From Klenkia marina (lineage in GTDB: Bacteria > Actinomycetota > Actinomycetes > Mycobacteriales > Geodermatophilaceae): a stretch of DNA of 64,000 nucleotides. The translations under genes were made by a program, and so were the position numbers. Every line of letters begins with the position of its first letter. The first letter of the stretch is position 1. A model generated the notes under the pieces. The model was not told the origin of the DNA, did not search any database, and was given only the letters and a program-made list of their open reading frames with translations. Below are positions 18,848 to 28,630 of the stretch, one piece after another. The stretch is from positions 1 through 64,000 of the forward strand of contig NZ_FMUH01000008.1 in NCBI RefSeq assembly GCF_900101025.1. Reading direction: 5' to 3'.

Positions 18848-20176
18848 TCAGAGCTCGACGTCCTCGTAGCAGGGACCGGTGAACTCGTAGCCCTCGGCGG
18901 TCGACCCCTCGAGGTCGGCCTCGGTGACCGAGATGCCCGTGGAGGCCGTCGGGTCGGGGCTGGAGAGCTGGGTCACCCGGACAGCGGCCGAGTCGCCACC
19001 GTCGGCGTAGTCACCCGAACCGTCGGGCAGGATGCCCTCGTAGTCCACCGAGGACAGGCCCGAGGCCGCCTCGTACAGGCCCTCGCGGGTCAGGTCACCG
19101 TTCTCGGCCGCGGCCTCGAGCGCCGCCTTCAGCGGGTAGGACCAGGCCCACCCGGCGAGGAAGAACTCGTTCGGGGTCGCACCCGCGGCCTCGGCACCGG
19201 CACGCATGGCCTCGTGGCCGGGGCTGTCGGAGTCGAACGGCGCCCACGGGCCCAGCAGCTGGTAGGACGCCTGCAGCGCCGGCGCGGCCGGGCTCTGCAG
19301 CAGGGCGACGTTCCAGGTCGGCGAGGAGCCCAGGAACTTGCCGGTGAAGCCCGCGGCGACCGACTGGCCGACGATCGTGGCCATGTCGGCCGGGCCGGTC
19401 GAGACGACGACGACGTCGGGCTGCTGCTCGACGATCGCGGCGACCGCGGAAGCCTGGTTGTCGGTGCCGGCGGTGGTCTCGACGTTGGCGAAGTCGATGC
19501 CGTTGGCGTCGGCGGCCACCTTGGCGCCGGCCGCGGCGTCGCCGCCGTAGTCACCGGCGTAGTGCACGGCCATCACCGACTCGGCGTTGTTCGTCTCGAC
19601 CGCGTAGTCGACGCCGTTCATGGCCTCGGCGCAGTAGGTCGGGCCGGACTCGAGGATGGCGTCCTGGAACAGGTAGAGCGAGGTCCACCCGGCCGGGGCG
19701 GCGACGATCTTCTCCGCCTCGAGGTCCTCGACGATGGCCGCGGTGGGGGGCGAGCCGAGGGTCTGGGCCAGGGCCAGGATGTCGGGCTTGATCTCCTGGT
19801 AGACCTGGTTGGCGACCTGCGGGTTGTACTGGTTGTCCCGCACGTACTCGGTGACGTTGATGTCGTAGCCGCCGATGCCGCCGTCCTCGTTCACCCGCTG
19901 CCAGAAGGCCTCCTGGCCGGCGACGATGACCGGTCCGGCCGGGGCGAAGGGGCCCACGGTGAGGTCGGAGAGGGTGCCCAGGTAGATGCACCCGTTGTCC
20001 GGGTTCACCGCCTCGGGGCACGCCTCGCTGGTCACGCCGACGTCGGTGGCGATGCCGCCCTCGCCGCCGCCACCGTCGCCGGGGTCCTCGCCGCCGCCGC
20101 GGCAGCCCGCGGCCAGGACCGCGAGACCGGCCAGGCCGGCCGCCGCGACGCGCCGTCGCGTCCGTGTGCTGCTCAT
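18848..20176 (-). CDS. branched-chain-amino-acid-type ABC transporter substrate-binding lipoprotein
   Basis: A 442-residue lipoprotein: basic start, hydrophobic stretch and lipobox LAAGC near residue 25, then a Gly/Glu-rich linker and a type I periplasmic-binding fold (Peripla_BP_6/LivJ family). Two conserved Cys residues flank PEAVNPDNG. It is the last gene of the liv-type operon and is separated from the permease gene by 135 nt containing stem-loops. The ligand is not evident; the acyl-CoA ligase inside the operon argues for a carboxylic acid rather than leucine or valine. Confidence 0.87.
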   Translation of the reverse strand: MSSTRTRRRVAAAGLAGLAVLAAGCRGGGEDPGDGGGGEGGIATDVGVTSEACPEAVNPDNGCIYLGTLSDLTVGPFAPAGPVIVAGQEAFWQRVNEDGGIGGYDINVTEYVRDNQYNPQVANQVYQEIKPDILALAQTLGSPPTAAIVEDLEAEKIVAAPAGWTSLYLFQDAILESGPTYCAEAMNGVDYAVETNNAESVMAVHYAGDYGGDAAAGAKVAADANGIDFANVETTAGTDNQASAVAAIVEQQPDVVVVSTGPADMATIVGQSVAAGFTGKFLGSSPTWNVALLQSPAAPALQASYQLLGPWAPFDSDSPGHEAMRAGAEAAGATPNEFFLAGWAWSYPLKAALEAAAENGDLTREGLYEAASGLSSVDYEGILPDGSGDYADGGDSAAVRVTQLSSPDPTASTGISVTEADLEGSTAEGYEFTGPCYEDVEL

Positions 20177-20221
20177 CTGTCGTGCTCCCTTCGTGCCGGC
20201 GTCGGTGCCGGTCGGGCGATC

Positions 20222-20306
20222 CCGTTCGTGGTCGAACGGAAGTGGGTGGAACGGCCCCCTCGCAGGGTCCCGCGCCGCGCGGAGCGTGGCGTGGGGGGCG
20301 AGGGGG
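20222..20306 (-). promoter_or_regulatory. intercistronic stem-loops between livM and the binding-protein gene
   Basis: Two hairpins lie in the only long gap of this operon. One pairs GCGAGGGGG (20298-20306) with CCCCCTCGC (20255-20263), just after the livM stop. The other pairs CCGTTCG (20222-20228) with CGAACGG (20233-20239). They could be a partial terminator or an RNA-stability element that sets binding-protein level separately from the membrane parts. Confidence 0.5.
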
Positions 20307-20311
20307 TCCTT

Positions 20312-21481
20312 CTAGTAGGAGAAGGGCCAGGCCTTCCAGTAGTTGCGGATGCGGACCCACAGGCCGAACAGGCCCCGTGGTTCCAGCAGCAGGAACGCGA
20401 CGATCAGCAGCCCGTAGAGCAGCGTCTCCACCTGGAAGACGTTGGGCGTCTCGGTCGCCGACGAGGAGAGGAACGGCAGGTACTCGGGCAGCTCGCGGGT
20501 CAGCCGGGGCAGCAGCGCGATGAAGAAGGCGCCCATGATCGAGCCGGAGATCGTGGAGACCCCGCCGATGAGCACCATCGCGACGAACTGCACCGACAGC
20601 AGCAGGCCGAAGCTCGACGGGTCGAGGTAGCCGGTGATCGAGTACAGCAGCGCCCCGGCGCACCCGGCGTAGAACCCGCTGATGACGAACGCCCGCCGCT
20701 TCACCTTGCGGACGTCGACCCCGGTCACCTCGGCGGCGATGTCGCGGTCGCGGACGGCGGCGAAGCTGCGGCCCATGGCCGAGCGGGCGATGTTGCGGCC
20801 CAGCAGCGCGAAGACGCACAGCAGCACGAACATGAGCAGGTACAGCTGCTGGTCGGCGCTGAACAGCTCGGTGCGCCGGGAGAGGTCCACCCCGAACAGC
20901 ACCGGGTCCGCGGCCGGGCGGCCGACCCCGATGCCGCCGGTGACGGCGTCCCACTCGTTCCAGACGTGGGTGCCCAGGAAGACCAGGCCCAGGGTCACGA
21001 TCGCCAGGTAGAGGCCGCGCAGCCGGCTGGCCAGCGGCGCCACCAGCAGGCCGACCAGCGCGGCCACCAGGCCACCGGCCAGCAGCCACACCGGCAGGAA
21101 GGTGATGCCCAAGCCGTAGAGCCGGTCGTCCTCGGGGTCACCGGAGACCACCGCGGCGGTGTAGGCGCCGATGCCGATGAAGAACGCGTGCCCCAGGCTG
21201 ACCTGCCCGGCGTACCCGGTCACGAGGTTCAGCCCGATGGCGCCGATGGCCAGCACGCAGCCGGTGGCCAGCAACCGCAGCAGGTCGTCCTCGAGCACGA
21301 ACGGCAGCAGCAGGGCCACCGCGAGCAGCACCAGGATCGAGACCTTCTTGGCGCCGGTGTTGAGCAGCGCCATGTCCTGGCCGTACTGGGTGTAGAGCAG
21401 CGGCCGACCGAGGGGACGACGTCCCTTCGCGGGAGCCGGGGTGGCCGGGGTGCTGCTGGACGGTTCTCGGACGGCGGTCAC
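20312..21481 (-). CDS. livM: branched-chain-amino-acid-type ABC permease, LivM-like
   Basis: A 389-residue inner-membrane protein with about ten hydrophobic segments after a hydrophilic Pro/Ala-rich N-terminus of 45 residues. NLVTGYAGQVSLGHAFFIGIGAY is the hallmark of LivM/BPD_transp_2 permeases, and the loop around GRSFAAVRDRDIAAEVTGVDV is the ATPase-coupling EAA-like region. It starts at GTG 21481 inside the end of livH (GTGA overlap), implying coupled translation. It pairs with the LivH-like protein as the transmembrane pore. Confidence 0.9.
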   Translation of the reverse strand: MTAVREPSSSTPATPAPAKGRRPLGRPLLYTQYGQDMALLNTGAKKVSILVLLAVALLLPFVLEDDLLRLLATGCVLAIGAIGLNLVTGYAGQVSLGHAFFIGIGAYTAAVVSGDPEDDRLYGLGITFLPVWLLAGGLVAALVGLLVAPLASRLRGLYLAIVTLGLVFLGTHVWNEWDAVTGGIGVGRPAADPVLFGVDLSRRTELFSADQQLYLLMFVLLCVFALLGRNIARSAMGRSFAAVRDRDIAAEVTGVDVRKVKRRAFVISGFYAGCAGALLYSITGYLDPSSFGLLLSVQFVAMVLIGGVSTISGSIMGAFFIALLPRLTRELPEYLPFLSSSATETPNVFQVETLLYGLLIVAFLLLEPRGLFGLWVRIRNYWKAWPFSY

Positions 21482-22365
21482 ACGCGTTCCACCTCTCGGG
21501 TGCCGAACAGCCCGTAGGGCCGCACGAGCAGGACGACGAGCAGCAGCACGTAGGGCGAGACCAGCGAGAAGTTCTGGCCCAGCCACGGCAGGTACTCGCC
21601 CTGGTAGGTGGCGAAGAAGCTCTCGACGAGGCCGACCAGCAGCCCGCCGACCACGGCGCCGCCGATGGAGTCCAGGCCGCCGATGATGATCGCCGGCAAC
21701 GCCTTGAGGGCGATCACCCACGTCGACTGGTCGACGCCGCCGCCGGCGCCCACGAAGGCACCGGCCACCGCGGCGATGCCGGCGGCCATGGCCCAGGCGA
21801 GCGCGGTCATGTTGCCCACCGGCACGCCCTGCACCAGCGCGGTCTCCTGGTCCAGCGAGGAGGCCCGCATGGCCAGGCCGTAGCGGCTGTACCGGAAGAA
21901 GGCGAACAACCCGGCCCCGACGACCAGCAGGACGACGGCCATCGCGATGTAGCGCTCCTGCACCGGCAGGCCCAGCACGTCGACGGTGGACAACCCCCAC
22001 GGGTCACCGACGTTGCGCACGTCGGGGCCGATGAAGACGTTGACCACCACCCGGATCGCGATGTCCAGGCCCAGGGTGATGATCGCGACGACGAACACCG
22101 GGCGGCCGATCATGGGCCGGATGGTGGTGCGCTCCAGGCCCCAGCCCAGCATCGCGATGGCGATGGCCGCCATCGGCACGGCGAGGTAGAAGCCCACCGG
22201 CCCGGCCAGGTAGCTGACCAGCACCGCGCCGGCCAGCATGAGCGCCGGCTGGGCGAAGCTCACCACCTTCGAGGACTTGTAGATGATCACGAAGCTGACG
22301 GCCAGCAGCGCGTAGACCGAGCCGAAGCCCAGCCCCCGCACCACGGTCAGCAGGACGTCCCTCAC
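21478..22365 (-). CDS. livH: branched-chain-amino-acid-type ABC permease, LivH-like
   Basis: This 295-residue permease has about eight membrane segments and is close to the usual LivH length. YALLAVSFVIIYKSSKVVSFAQ at the N-terminus and the coupling loop around MRASSLDQETALVQGVPV are family features, as is AIIIGGLDSIGGAVVGGLLVG. It overlaps the upstream acyl-CoA ligase gene by four nt (ATGA) and the downstream livM by four nt. Confidence 0.9.
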   Translation of the reverse strand: MRDVLLTVVRGLGFGSVYALLAVSFVIIYKSSKVVSFAQPALMLAGAVLVSYLAGPVGFYLAVPMAAIAIAMLGWGLERTTIRPMIGRPVFVVAIITLGLDIAIRVVVNVFIGPDVRNVGDPWGLSTVDVLGLPVQERYIAMAVVLLVVGAGLFAFFRYSRYGLAMRASSLDQETALVQGVPVGNMTALAWAMAAGIAAVAGAFVGAGGGVDQSTWVIALKALPAIIIGGLDSIGGAVVGGLLVGLVESFFATYQGEYLPWLGQNFSLVSPYVLLLVVLLVRPYGLFGTREVERV

Positions 22366-24236
22366 GAACGGGCCCCCTTGCCGGTGTACATGGATTCGAC
22401 GAGGGACGAGTAGCGCTCGGCCAACGCGGAACGGCGGACCTTCTGGGTGGCGGTGAGCTCGCCGTCCTCGTGGTCGAGGAGCTTGGGCAGCAGGCGGAAG
22501 GTCTTGATCTGCTCGACCGGGTTCAACCCGGCGTTGACCTCGTCGACGATCCCCTGCACGACGGCCTTGACCTCGTCGCGCTCGGTGAGGTCGCGGTAGG
22601 TGGTGAAGGCGATGCGCTGCTTCTGCGCCCAGTCGCCGACGGTGTCGGGCTCGATGCCGATGAGCGCGGTCAGGTAGGGACGGCGGTCACCGATGACCAC
22701 GCACTCCTTGATCAGGGGCGAGACCTTGACCGCGTTCTCGATCTCCGACGGGGCGACGTTCTTGCCGCCGGCGGTGATCATGATGTCCTTCATGCGGTCG
22801 GTGATCCGCAGCCGGCCGTCCTCGAGCACCCCGACGTCGCCGGTGTGCAGCCAGCCCTCGGCGTCGATGGTCTCGGCGGTGGCCTCGGGCCGGTTCCAGT
22901 ACCCGGCGAAGGTCGCCGGGCCGCGGGTGAGCACCTCACCGGTGGCCTCGTCGATGCGCAGCTCGACCGAGTCGTGGGCCTCGCCGACGGTACCGAGGCG
23001 GATGCGGCCGGGGCGGTTGGCGGTGGCCGAGGCGGTGTTCTCGGTCATGCCGTAGACCTCGTGCACCGGCACGCCCAGGCCCATGAAGAACCGCAGGACG
23101 TCGACCGACACCGGCGCCGCGCCGCACCCGGCCCAGCGCACCCGGCGCAGGCCCAGCCGCTCGCGGAGCGCCCGCACCACGAGCACCCACGCGATGCCGT
23201 GCAGCACCCGGCTGCCCCCGGTGTGCGCGCCGCCGTTGGCCTCCAGGGCCCGGCCGACCTTCGCCGACAGCGCGAGGCCGAGGTTGCCGGCGTTGCGCTT
23301 GAGCGTGCTGGCCGCCGACTGCTTGATCTGGACGTTGGCCAGCAGCTTCTCCCAGATCCGCGGGACCGCGAAGAAGAAGGTCGGCTGGATCTCGCGCAGG
23401 TTCTCCGGCACCGTGTCGATCGACTCGGCGAAGTTCACCTGGATGCCGGTGGCGGCGTTGTTCCAGGTGGTGAAGATGCGCTCGGCCACGTGGCACAGCG
23501 GCAGGTAGGACAGCGACTGGTCCTTGGGCCCCGCGGGCGGGTCGAGCAGCCCGGCCGGCCCGGTGAGCGCGGCGATGGTGGCCTCGCAGTTGCCGACCGT
23601 GAGCATCGCGCCCTTCGGCGCCCCCGTCGTCCCCGAGGTGTAGATCAGGGTCATCAGGTCACCGGATGAGGTCCGGGCCATCTCCTGCTCGACGGCACCC
23701 GGGTGCGCGGCGCGGTGCGCGCGGCCGCGGCCGAGCAGGTCGCCCCAGAACAGGAGCCGGGGCTCGGTGTAGCGGCCGCGGACGCCGCGGGGCTCGACGT
23801 AGACCAGGTGCTCCAGCGCCGGCAGCTCGCCCGACACCTCGAGCGCCTTGTCCAGCTGCTCCTGGTCCTCGGCCACCAGGACCCGGGCACCGGAGTCGCG
23901 CAGCACGTGCACGACCTCGGCCGGCGGGTTGGTCGGGTAGAGCCCGACGGTCACCCCGCCGACCGCGACGGTGGCGAGGTCGGCCACCAGCCACTCGCGC
24001 CGGTTCTCCGACTGGATGGCGACCCGGTCGCCGCGCTGCACGCCCAGGTCGAGCAGCGCGTGCGCGACGTCGAGGACGTCGTCCCAGTACTCGGCCCAGC
24101 TGGTCTCGCGCCAGAGGCCCTTCTCCTTGGACCGCATGGCCACCCCGCTGGGGGTCTCGCGGGCGCGGTCGCGGATGCGGGTGACGATGGTCGTGGTGCC
24201 GGTGCCCTGCGTGCTGGGCTCGAGCGTGGTGGTCAT
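22362..24236 (-). CDS. AMP-forming long-chain acyl-CoA synthetase (FadD-like)
   Basis: A 624-residue ANL-superfamily ligase. The P-loop LIYTSGTTGAPKG is near residue 196, the adenylation motif YGMTENTA is in the middle, and HTGDVG followed by RMKDIMITAGGKNVAPSEIEN forms the C-terminal hinge with the catalytic lysine region. The size matches long-chain fatty-acyl-CoA synthetases. It lies inside the transporter operon and overlaps both neighbours by four nt, so the product probably activates the imported acid to its CoA thioester as it enters. The exact chain or ring is unknown. Confidence 0.88.
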   Translation of the reverse strand: MTTTLEPSTQGTGTTTIVTRIRDRARETPSGVAMRSKEKGLWRETSWAEYWDDVLDVAHALLDLGVQRGDRVAIQSENRREWLVADLATVAVGGVTVGLYPTNPPAEVVHVLRDSGARVLVAEDQEQLDKALEVSGELPALEHLVYVEPRGVRGRYTEPRLLFWGDLLGRGRAHRAAHPGAVEQEMARTSSGDLMTLIYTSGTTGAPKGAMLTVGNCEATIAALTGPAGLLDPPAGPKDQSLSYLPLCHVAERIFTTWNNAATGIQVNFAESIDTVPENLREIQPTFFFAVPRIWEKLLANVQIKQSAASTLKRNAGNLGLALSAKVGRALEANGGAHTGGSRVLHGIAWVLVVRALRERLGLRRVRWAGCGAAPVSVDVLRFFMGLGVPVHEVYGMTENTASATANRPGRIRLGTVGEAHDSVELRIDEATGEVLTRGPATFAGYWNRPEATAETIDAEGWLHTGDVGVLEDGRLRITDRMKDIMITAGGKNVAPSEIENAVKVSPLIKECVVIGDRRPYLTALIGIEPDTVGDWAQKQRIAFTTYRDLTERDEVKAVVQGIVDEVNAGLNPVEQIKTFRLLPKLLDHEDGELTATQKVRRSALAERYSSLVESMYTGKGARS

Positions 24237-25071
24237 GCCGGCGTCTCCTCGGTCCGCTTCTTGCGGCGTCCGCCGGTGTCGTGGTCCTCGCCCAGGTAAG
24301 CCTTGATCACGTTCGGGTCGCGCTGGACCTCGGCCGGGGTGCCGGTGGTGATCGGGACGCCGAAGTCGACGGCCATGATGCGGTCGGCGAGGTCCATGAC
24401 CAGGCCCATGTCGTGCTCGACCATGAGGATCGAGACGCCCAGCTCGTCGCGGATGTCGATGATGAACCGGGCCATGTCCTCGGTCTCCTCGAGGTTCATG
24501 CCGGCCACCGGCTCGTCGAGCAGCAGCAGCTTGGGCTCCATCGCCAGCGCCCGGCCCAGCTCGACCCGCTTCTGCACGCCGTAGGGCAGCAGGCCCACCG
24601 GGAACCGGCGGTAGGACTCGAGCTCGAGGAAGTCGACGATCTCCTCCACGGCGGCGCGGTCGGCCAGCTCGCTCTTCTTGGCGCGACCCAGCCAGGCCAT
24701 GGCGGCGAACATGCCGTAGCGGACCTGGTGGGCCCGGCCGAGCATGAGGTTGTCGACCACGGTGAGGTTCTCGAACAGCTCGATGTTCTGGAACGTGCGG
24801 GCCATGCCCTTGGCGGCGATCCGGTTGGGCCGCTGGCCCAGGACGTCCTCGCCGAGGAAGCGCACCGAGCCCTCCTGCGGCCGGTACACCCCCGACAGCA
24901 CGTTGAACACCGAGGTCTTGCCCGCGCCGTTGGGGCCGATGATGGCGAACAGCTCGCGCTCGCCGACGGTGAAGGTCGCCCCGTTGATCGCGGTGACGCC
25001 CTTGAACCGCAGGGTCACGCCCTCGACCTCGAGCACCGGGGTGCTCGGCGCTGCGTGCTTGGACGCGGCGG

Positions 25072-25084
<13 letters not shown>
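24233..25084 (-). CDS. livG: branched-chain-amino-acid-type ABC ATPase, LivG-like
   Basis: A 283-residue ATPase with Walker A GPNGAGKTS. Its LivG traits are the inserted helical segment after the Q-loop (ARTFQNIELFENLTVVDNLMLG), Walker B LLLLDEPVAGMN, and the switch His in VEHDM. The usual ABC signature LSGGQ is replaced by LLPYGVQKR, as commonly seen in LivG (LPYGxQ). It overlaps livF upstream by 13 nt and the ligase downstream by four nt. Confidence 0.9.
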
Positions 25085-25854
<770 letters not shown>

Positions 25855-25969
25855 GTGCCGCCCTTCGTCGTCGGAGGTTGCGCACGCCAACGACGGTGAG
25901 GCAGCTCACAGCCTGGGCGTGACTGGGGACACTAAGTGCCACCTGTGGGCCACGGAAGGCCTGTGGTGC

Positions 25970-26001
25970 GTTTCGGCATCCGGTGCGGTGTTTCGTTATC
26001 C
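25970..26001. promoter_or_regulatory. paired direct repeats upstream of the liv-type operon
   Basis: GTTTCGGCATCC (25970-25981) and GTTTCGTTATCC (25990-26001) share ten of twelve bases and start 20 nt apart, about two helical turns. They lie 116-147 nt upstream of livF in an unusually AT-rich patch. This fits an operator for a regulator that contacts two successive turns of one DNA face. Confidence 0.45.
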
Positions 26002-26032
26002 GCCCGTTACGCCCGAGGGTGACCCGTTCAGC

Positions 26033-26950
26033 TCACCCGAACACGGGCAGGCCCCGCGCGGCCGCGAGCACCTGCTCCAGGGCGTCCGCGCACGCCGCGT
26101 CGAGCGCGACGAGGTGGGCGAAGCCGTGCGGCACCCCCGCCAGGTCGACCGTGGTCACCGGCACCCCGGCACCGGTGAGCGCGGCTGCGTAGGCGCGACC
26201 CGAGTCGCGCAGCGCGTCCAGCTCCGCCGTGGCCACCAGCGCCGGCGGCAGGCCGGCGTGGTCGTCGTCCTCCAGCGGGCTGATCCGCGGGTCGGTCAGC
26301 GGGTGGCCGCGGGGCACGTAGTTGCGGCTGTACCAGCCCATGTCGGCCAGGGCGAGGAACGGCGAGCTGCCGTGCTCCTCGACCGAGGGCCAGTCCACCC
26401 CCGCCCCCACCGACGGGTAGAGCAGCAGCTGGGCGGCCGGCTGCGCTCCCCCGGCCGCGCGCAGCGCCCGGCACGCGACCGCGGCGAGGTTGCCGCCGCC
26501 GCTGTCGCCGGCGACGACCACCCGCGCCGGGTCCGGGGCGTGCGCCAGGGCCCACCGCACCGCGGCGACGGCGTCCTCGACGGCCGCCGGGAACGGGTGC
26601 TCGGGTGCCCGGCGGAACTCCACCGCCAGGACGACGGCCGAGAGCCCCGCGGCGAGCCGGGCGGCCAGGCCGGCGTACTCGCGCGCCGTCCCCACGGTCC
26701 ACCCGCCGCCGTGCAGGAACACCACCGTGGCCCCGCCCGGCGCCGGCGGGGTGTGCCGCTCGGCCGTCAGCCCCTCCCCCAGCTCGACGGTGTCGACGGC
26801 GACCGGCGGCGCGCCGGCCAACCCCTGGGCGAGCACCTCGGCGAAGCGGGCCCGCGCGGCGTCCAGCCCGACCTCGCGCGCCGACGGGGTCAGCAACGGA
26901 CCGAGCCGGTCGGCTAGAGCAGCGAGGCGCGGGGGCAGCGAGGCGGTCAT
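26033..26950 (-). CDS. alpha/beta hydrolase, hormone-sensitive-lipase (HSL) type esterase
   Basis: This 305-residue esterase has the HSL-family oxyanion motif HGGGW near residue 80, nucleophile elbow GDSGGG near 150, the acid in the TAELDALRD region, and the catalytic His in GVPHGF. A helical cap of about 55 residues precedes the core. No signal peptide. HSL-type enzymes hydrolyse short-chain esters. CAGGAT lies six nt before ATG 26950 as a leaderless -10-like box, and two palindromes cover the upstream region, so expression is probably under a dedicated repressor. Confidence 0.88.
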   Translation of the reverse strand: MTASLPPRLAALADRLGPLLTPSAREVGLDAARARFAEVLAQGLAGAPPVAVDTVELGEGLTAERHTPPAPGGATVVFLHGGGWTVGTAREYAGLAARLAAGLSAVVLAVEFRRAPEHPFPAAVEDAVAAVRWALAHAPDPARVVVAGDSGGGNLAAVACRALRAAGGAQPAAQLLLYPSVGAGVDWPSVEEHGSSPFLALADMGWYSRNYVPRGHPLTDPRISPLEDDDHAGLPPALVATAELDALRDSGRAYAAALTGAGVPVTTVDLAGVPHGFAHLVALDAACADALEQVLAAARGLPVFG

Positions 26951-26956
26951 GCGGGC

Positions 26957-27033
26957 ATCCTGCCCGGGCCCGATGTCGGGGACATCGGGGTCCGACCGGC
27001 GCTGCCGGGCCCGATGTCCCCGACACCGGGCCC
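26957..27033 (-). promoter_or_regulatory. esterase promoter with two related palindromes
   Basis: CCCGATGTC-GGG-GACATCGGG (26969-26989) is a perfect palindrome. GGGCCCGATGTC-CCC-GACACCGGGCCC (27007-27033) is a second with one mismatch. Their centres are 41 nt apart and both contain GATGTC-N3-GACAYC. The first lies directly upstream of the -10-like CAGGAT (26957-26962), over the expected -35 and spacer. The second could also act as a terminator for the upstream methyltransferase gene. Confidence 0.6.
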
Positions 27034-27048
27034 GTCAGCAGACCCCGG

Positions 27049-28176
27049 TCACCCCCAGACCTCGGCGGCGGTCTCCACCACCAGCTCCAGCTTGCGCACC
27101 TGCTCGTCGCGGGTGAGGGCGTTGCCCTCGACGGTCGAGGAGAACCCGCACTGCGGCGAGAGCGCCAGCTGGTCCAGCGGCACGTGCTGCGCGGCCTCGT
27201 CGATGCGGCGCTTCAGGTCGTCCTTGCTCTCCAGCTCGGGCCGCTTGGTGGTGACCAGCCCGAGGACGACGCGCTTGCCCGGCGGCACGAACCGCAGCGG
27301 CTCGAACCCCCCTGAACGGGCGTCGTCGAACTCCAGGAAGAACCCGTCGACCTCCAGCGACCCGAACAGCGCCTCGGCCACGAAGTCGTAGCCGCCCTCG
27401 GCCACCCACGACGAGCGGAAGTTGCCCCGGCACATGTGGGTGGTGACGGTCAGGTCGGCCGGCCGGCCGGCCAGCGCGGCGTTGATCTGGCGGATGTAGC
27501 GCTCGTGCTGGTGGTCGGCGTCGCGCCCCTGGGCGGCGAGCTGGGCGCGCTGCTCGGGGTCGTTGAGGTAGGCCAGCGAGGTGTCGTCGAGCTGCAGGTA
27601 CCGGCAGCCCTGCGCGGCGATGCCCTGCACCTGCTGGCGGTAGGCCGCGCTGAGGGCGTCCCAGAACGCGTCCTCGTCGGGGTACACGGCGGGATCGATG
27701 GCCGCCGCGCCGCCGCGGTAGTGGACCATCGACGGCGACGGGATGGTCAGCTTCGCGGTCTGGTGCGGCTGCACCGCGCCCTGCAGGTGCGCGAAGTCGT
27801 CGGCGAACACCGGCTCCTCGATCGACAGCGGCCCGGTGACCCGCAGCCCGGCGGGCGTGTAGTCCAGCGTGCCGTCGGCGTTGCGGAAGTGGACGGTGAT
27901 GTTCTCGTCGACCTTCTCGACCCCGTCGATCGCGTAGATGAAGTCCATGTGCCACGAGGCGCGCCGGAACTCGCCGTCGGTGGCGGTGGACAACCCGACG
28001 TCGGACTGCATGCGCACCACCTCGTCGACGGCCTCGTCCTCAACCGCGCGCAGGCCGTCGGCGTCGAGCTCGCCGGAGGTGAACCGGGCCCGCGCCTCGA
28101 GCAGGTACTCCGGGCGCAGCAGGCTGCCGACGTGGTCGGCGCGGAAGGGCGGGCCGACCGGGGTGGGGGTGCTCAT
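27049..28176 (-). CDS. MetE-like cobalamin-independent methyltransferase (YxjG/YxjH type)
   Basis: A 375-residue protein homologous to the C-terminal catalytic half of MetE. The zinc ligands appear as the His and Cys of THMCRGN and the Cys of SPQCGFSS, with an acidic ligand expected between them. FRADHVGSLLRP at the N-terminus and TDGEFRRASWHMDF are typical of the free-standing YxjG/YxjH family. These use a methyl donor to methylate a thiol, often homocysteine; the true donor is uncertain for this group. Start ATG 28176, with CACGAT six nt upstream as a leaderless -10-like box. Confidence 0.85.
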   Translation of the reverse strand: MSTPTPVGPPFRADHVGSLLRPEYLLEARARFTSGELDADGLRAVEDEAVDEVVRMQSDVGLSTATDGEFRRASWHMDFIYAIDGVEKVDENITVHFRNADGTLDYTPAGLRVTGPLSIEEPVFADDFAHLQGAVQPHQTAKLTIPSPSMVHYRGGAAAIDPAVYPDEDAFWDALSAAYRQQVQGIAAQGCRYLQLDDTSLAYLNDPEQRAQLAAQGRDADHQHERYIRQINAALAGRPADLTVTTHMCRGNFRSSWVAEGGYDFVAEALFGSLEVDGFFLEFDDARSGGFEPLRFVPPGKRVVLGLVTTKRPELESKDDLKRRIDEAAQHVPLDQLALSPQCGFSSTVEGNALTRDEQVRKLELVVETAAEVWG

Positions 28177-28236
28177 GGTCCGATCGTGGCCCACCGCCCG
28201 CACCGGCGCACAGGCAGCACGCGGATACTCGACGAC

Positions 28237-28533
28237 GTGGACAAGCGGGTGCTCATCGGGGCCGTGGCGTGGGTCGCCCTCACGGTCGCGGCCTTCTCCG
28301 CCGACCCCATCCTCGGGTCGGCGGTGCTGCTGTTCGGCGGCGTGCTCGTGGTCGTCGGCCACCTGGCCAGCACCTGGGGCGCGGGCACGACGTTCGAGGA
28401 GCGCGAGATGGCCCGCGCCCGACGCCGCAAGCAGAAGTACGAGGCCAACGCCGGCAACCGCGCGAAGGACCGCGAGCGCTGGGAGGCCTCGAAGGCCCGC
28501 AAGGCCGCCCGGGAGGCCCGGAAAAGCGGGTGA
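28237..28533 (+). CDS. small membrane protein with basic C-terminal tail
   Basis: A 98-residue protein: two hydrophobic segments within the first 45 residues (LIGAVAWVALTVAAF and GSAVLLFGGVLVVVGHLA), then about 45 residues rich in Arg, Lys and Ala, predicted helical and cytoplasmic. GTG 28237 lies seven nt after GATACT, a leaderless-type -10. It diverges from the MetE-like gene. Function unknown; the tail could bind nucleic acid or membrane. Confidence 0.65.
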   Translation: MDKRVLIGAVAWVALTVAAFSADPILGSAVLLFGGVLVVVGHLASTWGAGTTFEEREMARARRRKQKYEANAGNRAKDRERWEASKARKAAREARKSG

Positions 28534-28552
28534 CAGCCCGCCGCGGCGTCCT

Positions 28553-28592
28553 TAGCGTCGCGGCCATGGGTTCCCTGCTGCTGTTCGGCTGA
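28553..28592 (+). promoter_or_regulatory. leaderless promoter and 8-codon leader peptide
   Basis: TAGCGT (28553-28558), a seven-nt gap, then ATG 28566 opens an eight-codon frame MGSLLLFG ending at TGA 28590-28592. It includes three consecutive CTG leucine codons. Spacing between box and ATG is the actinobacterial leaderless pattern. The frame lies 87 nt before the 28680 gene and is followed by competing hairpins, as in ribosome-controlled attenuators. Confidence 0.5.
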
Positions 28593-28630
28593 CGCGCACC
28601 GCGCTCGACGCCGTCCCCCCGCCCGACCGA

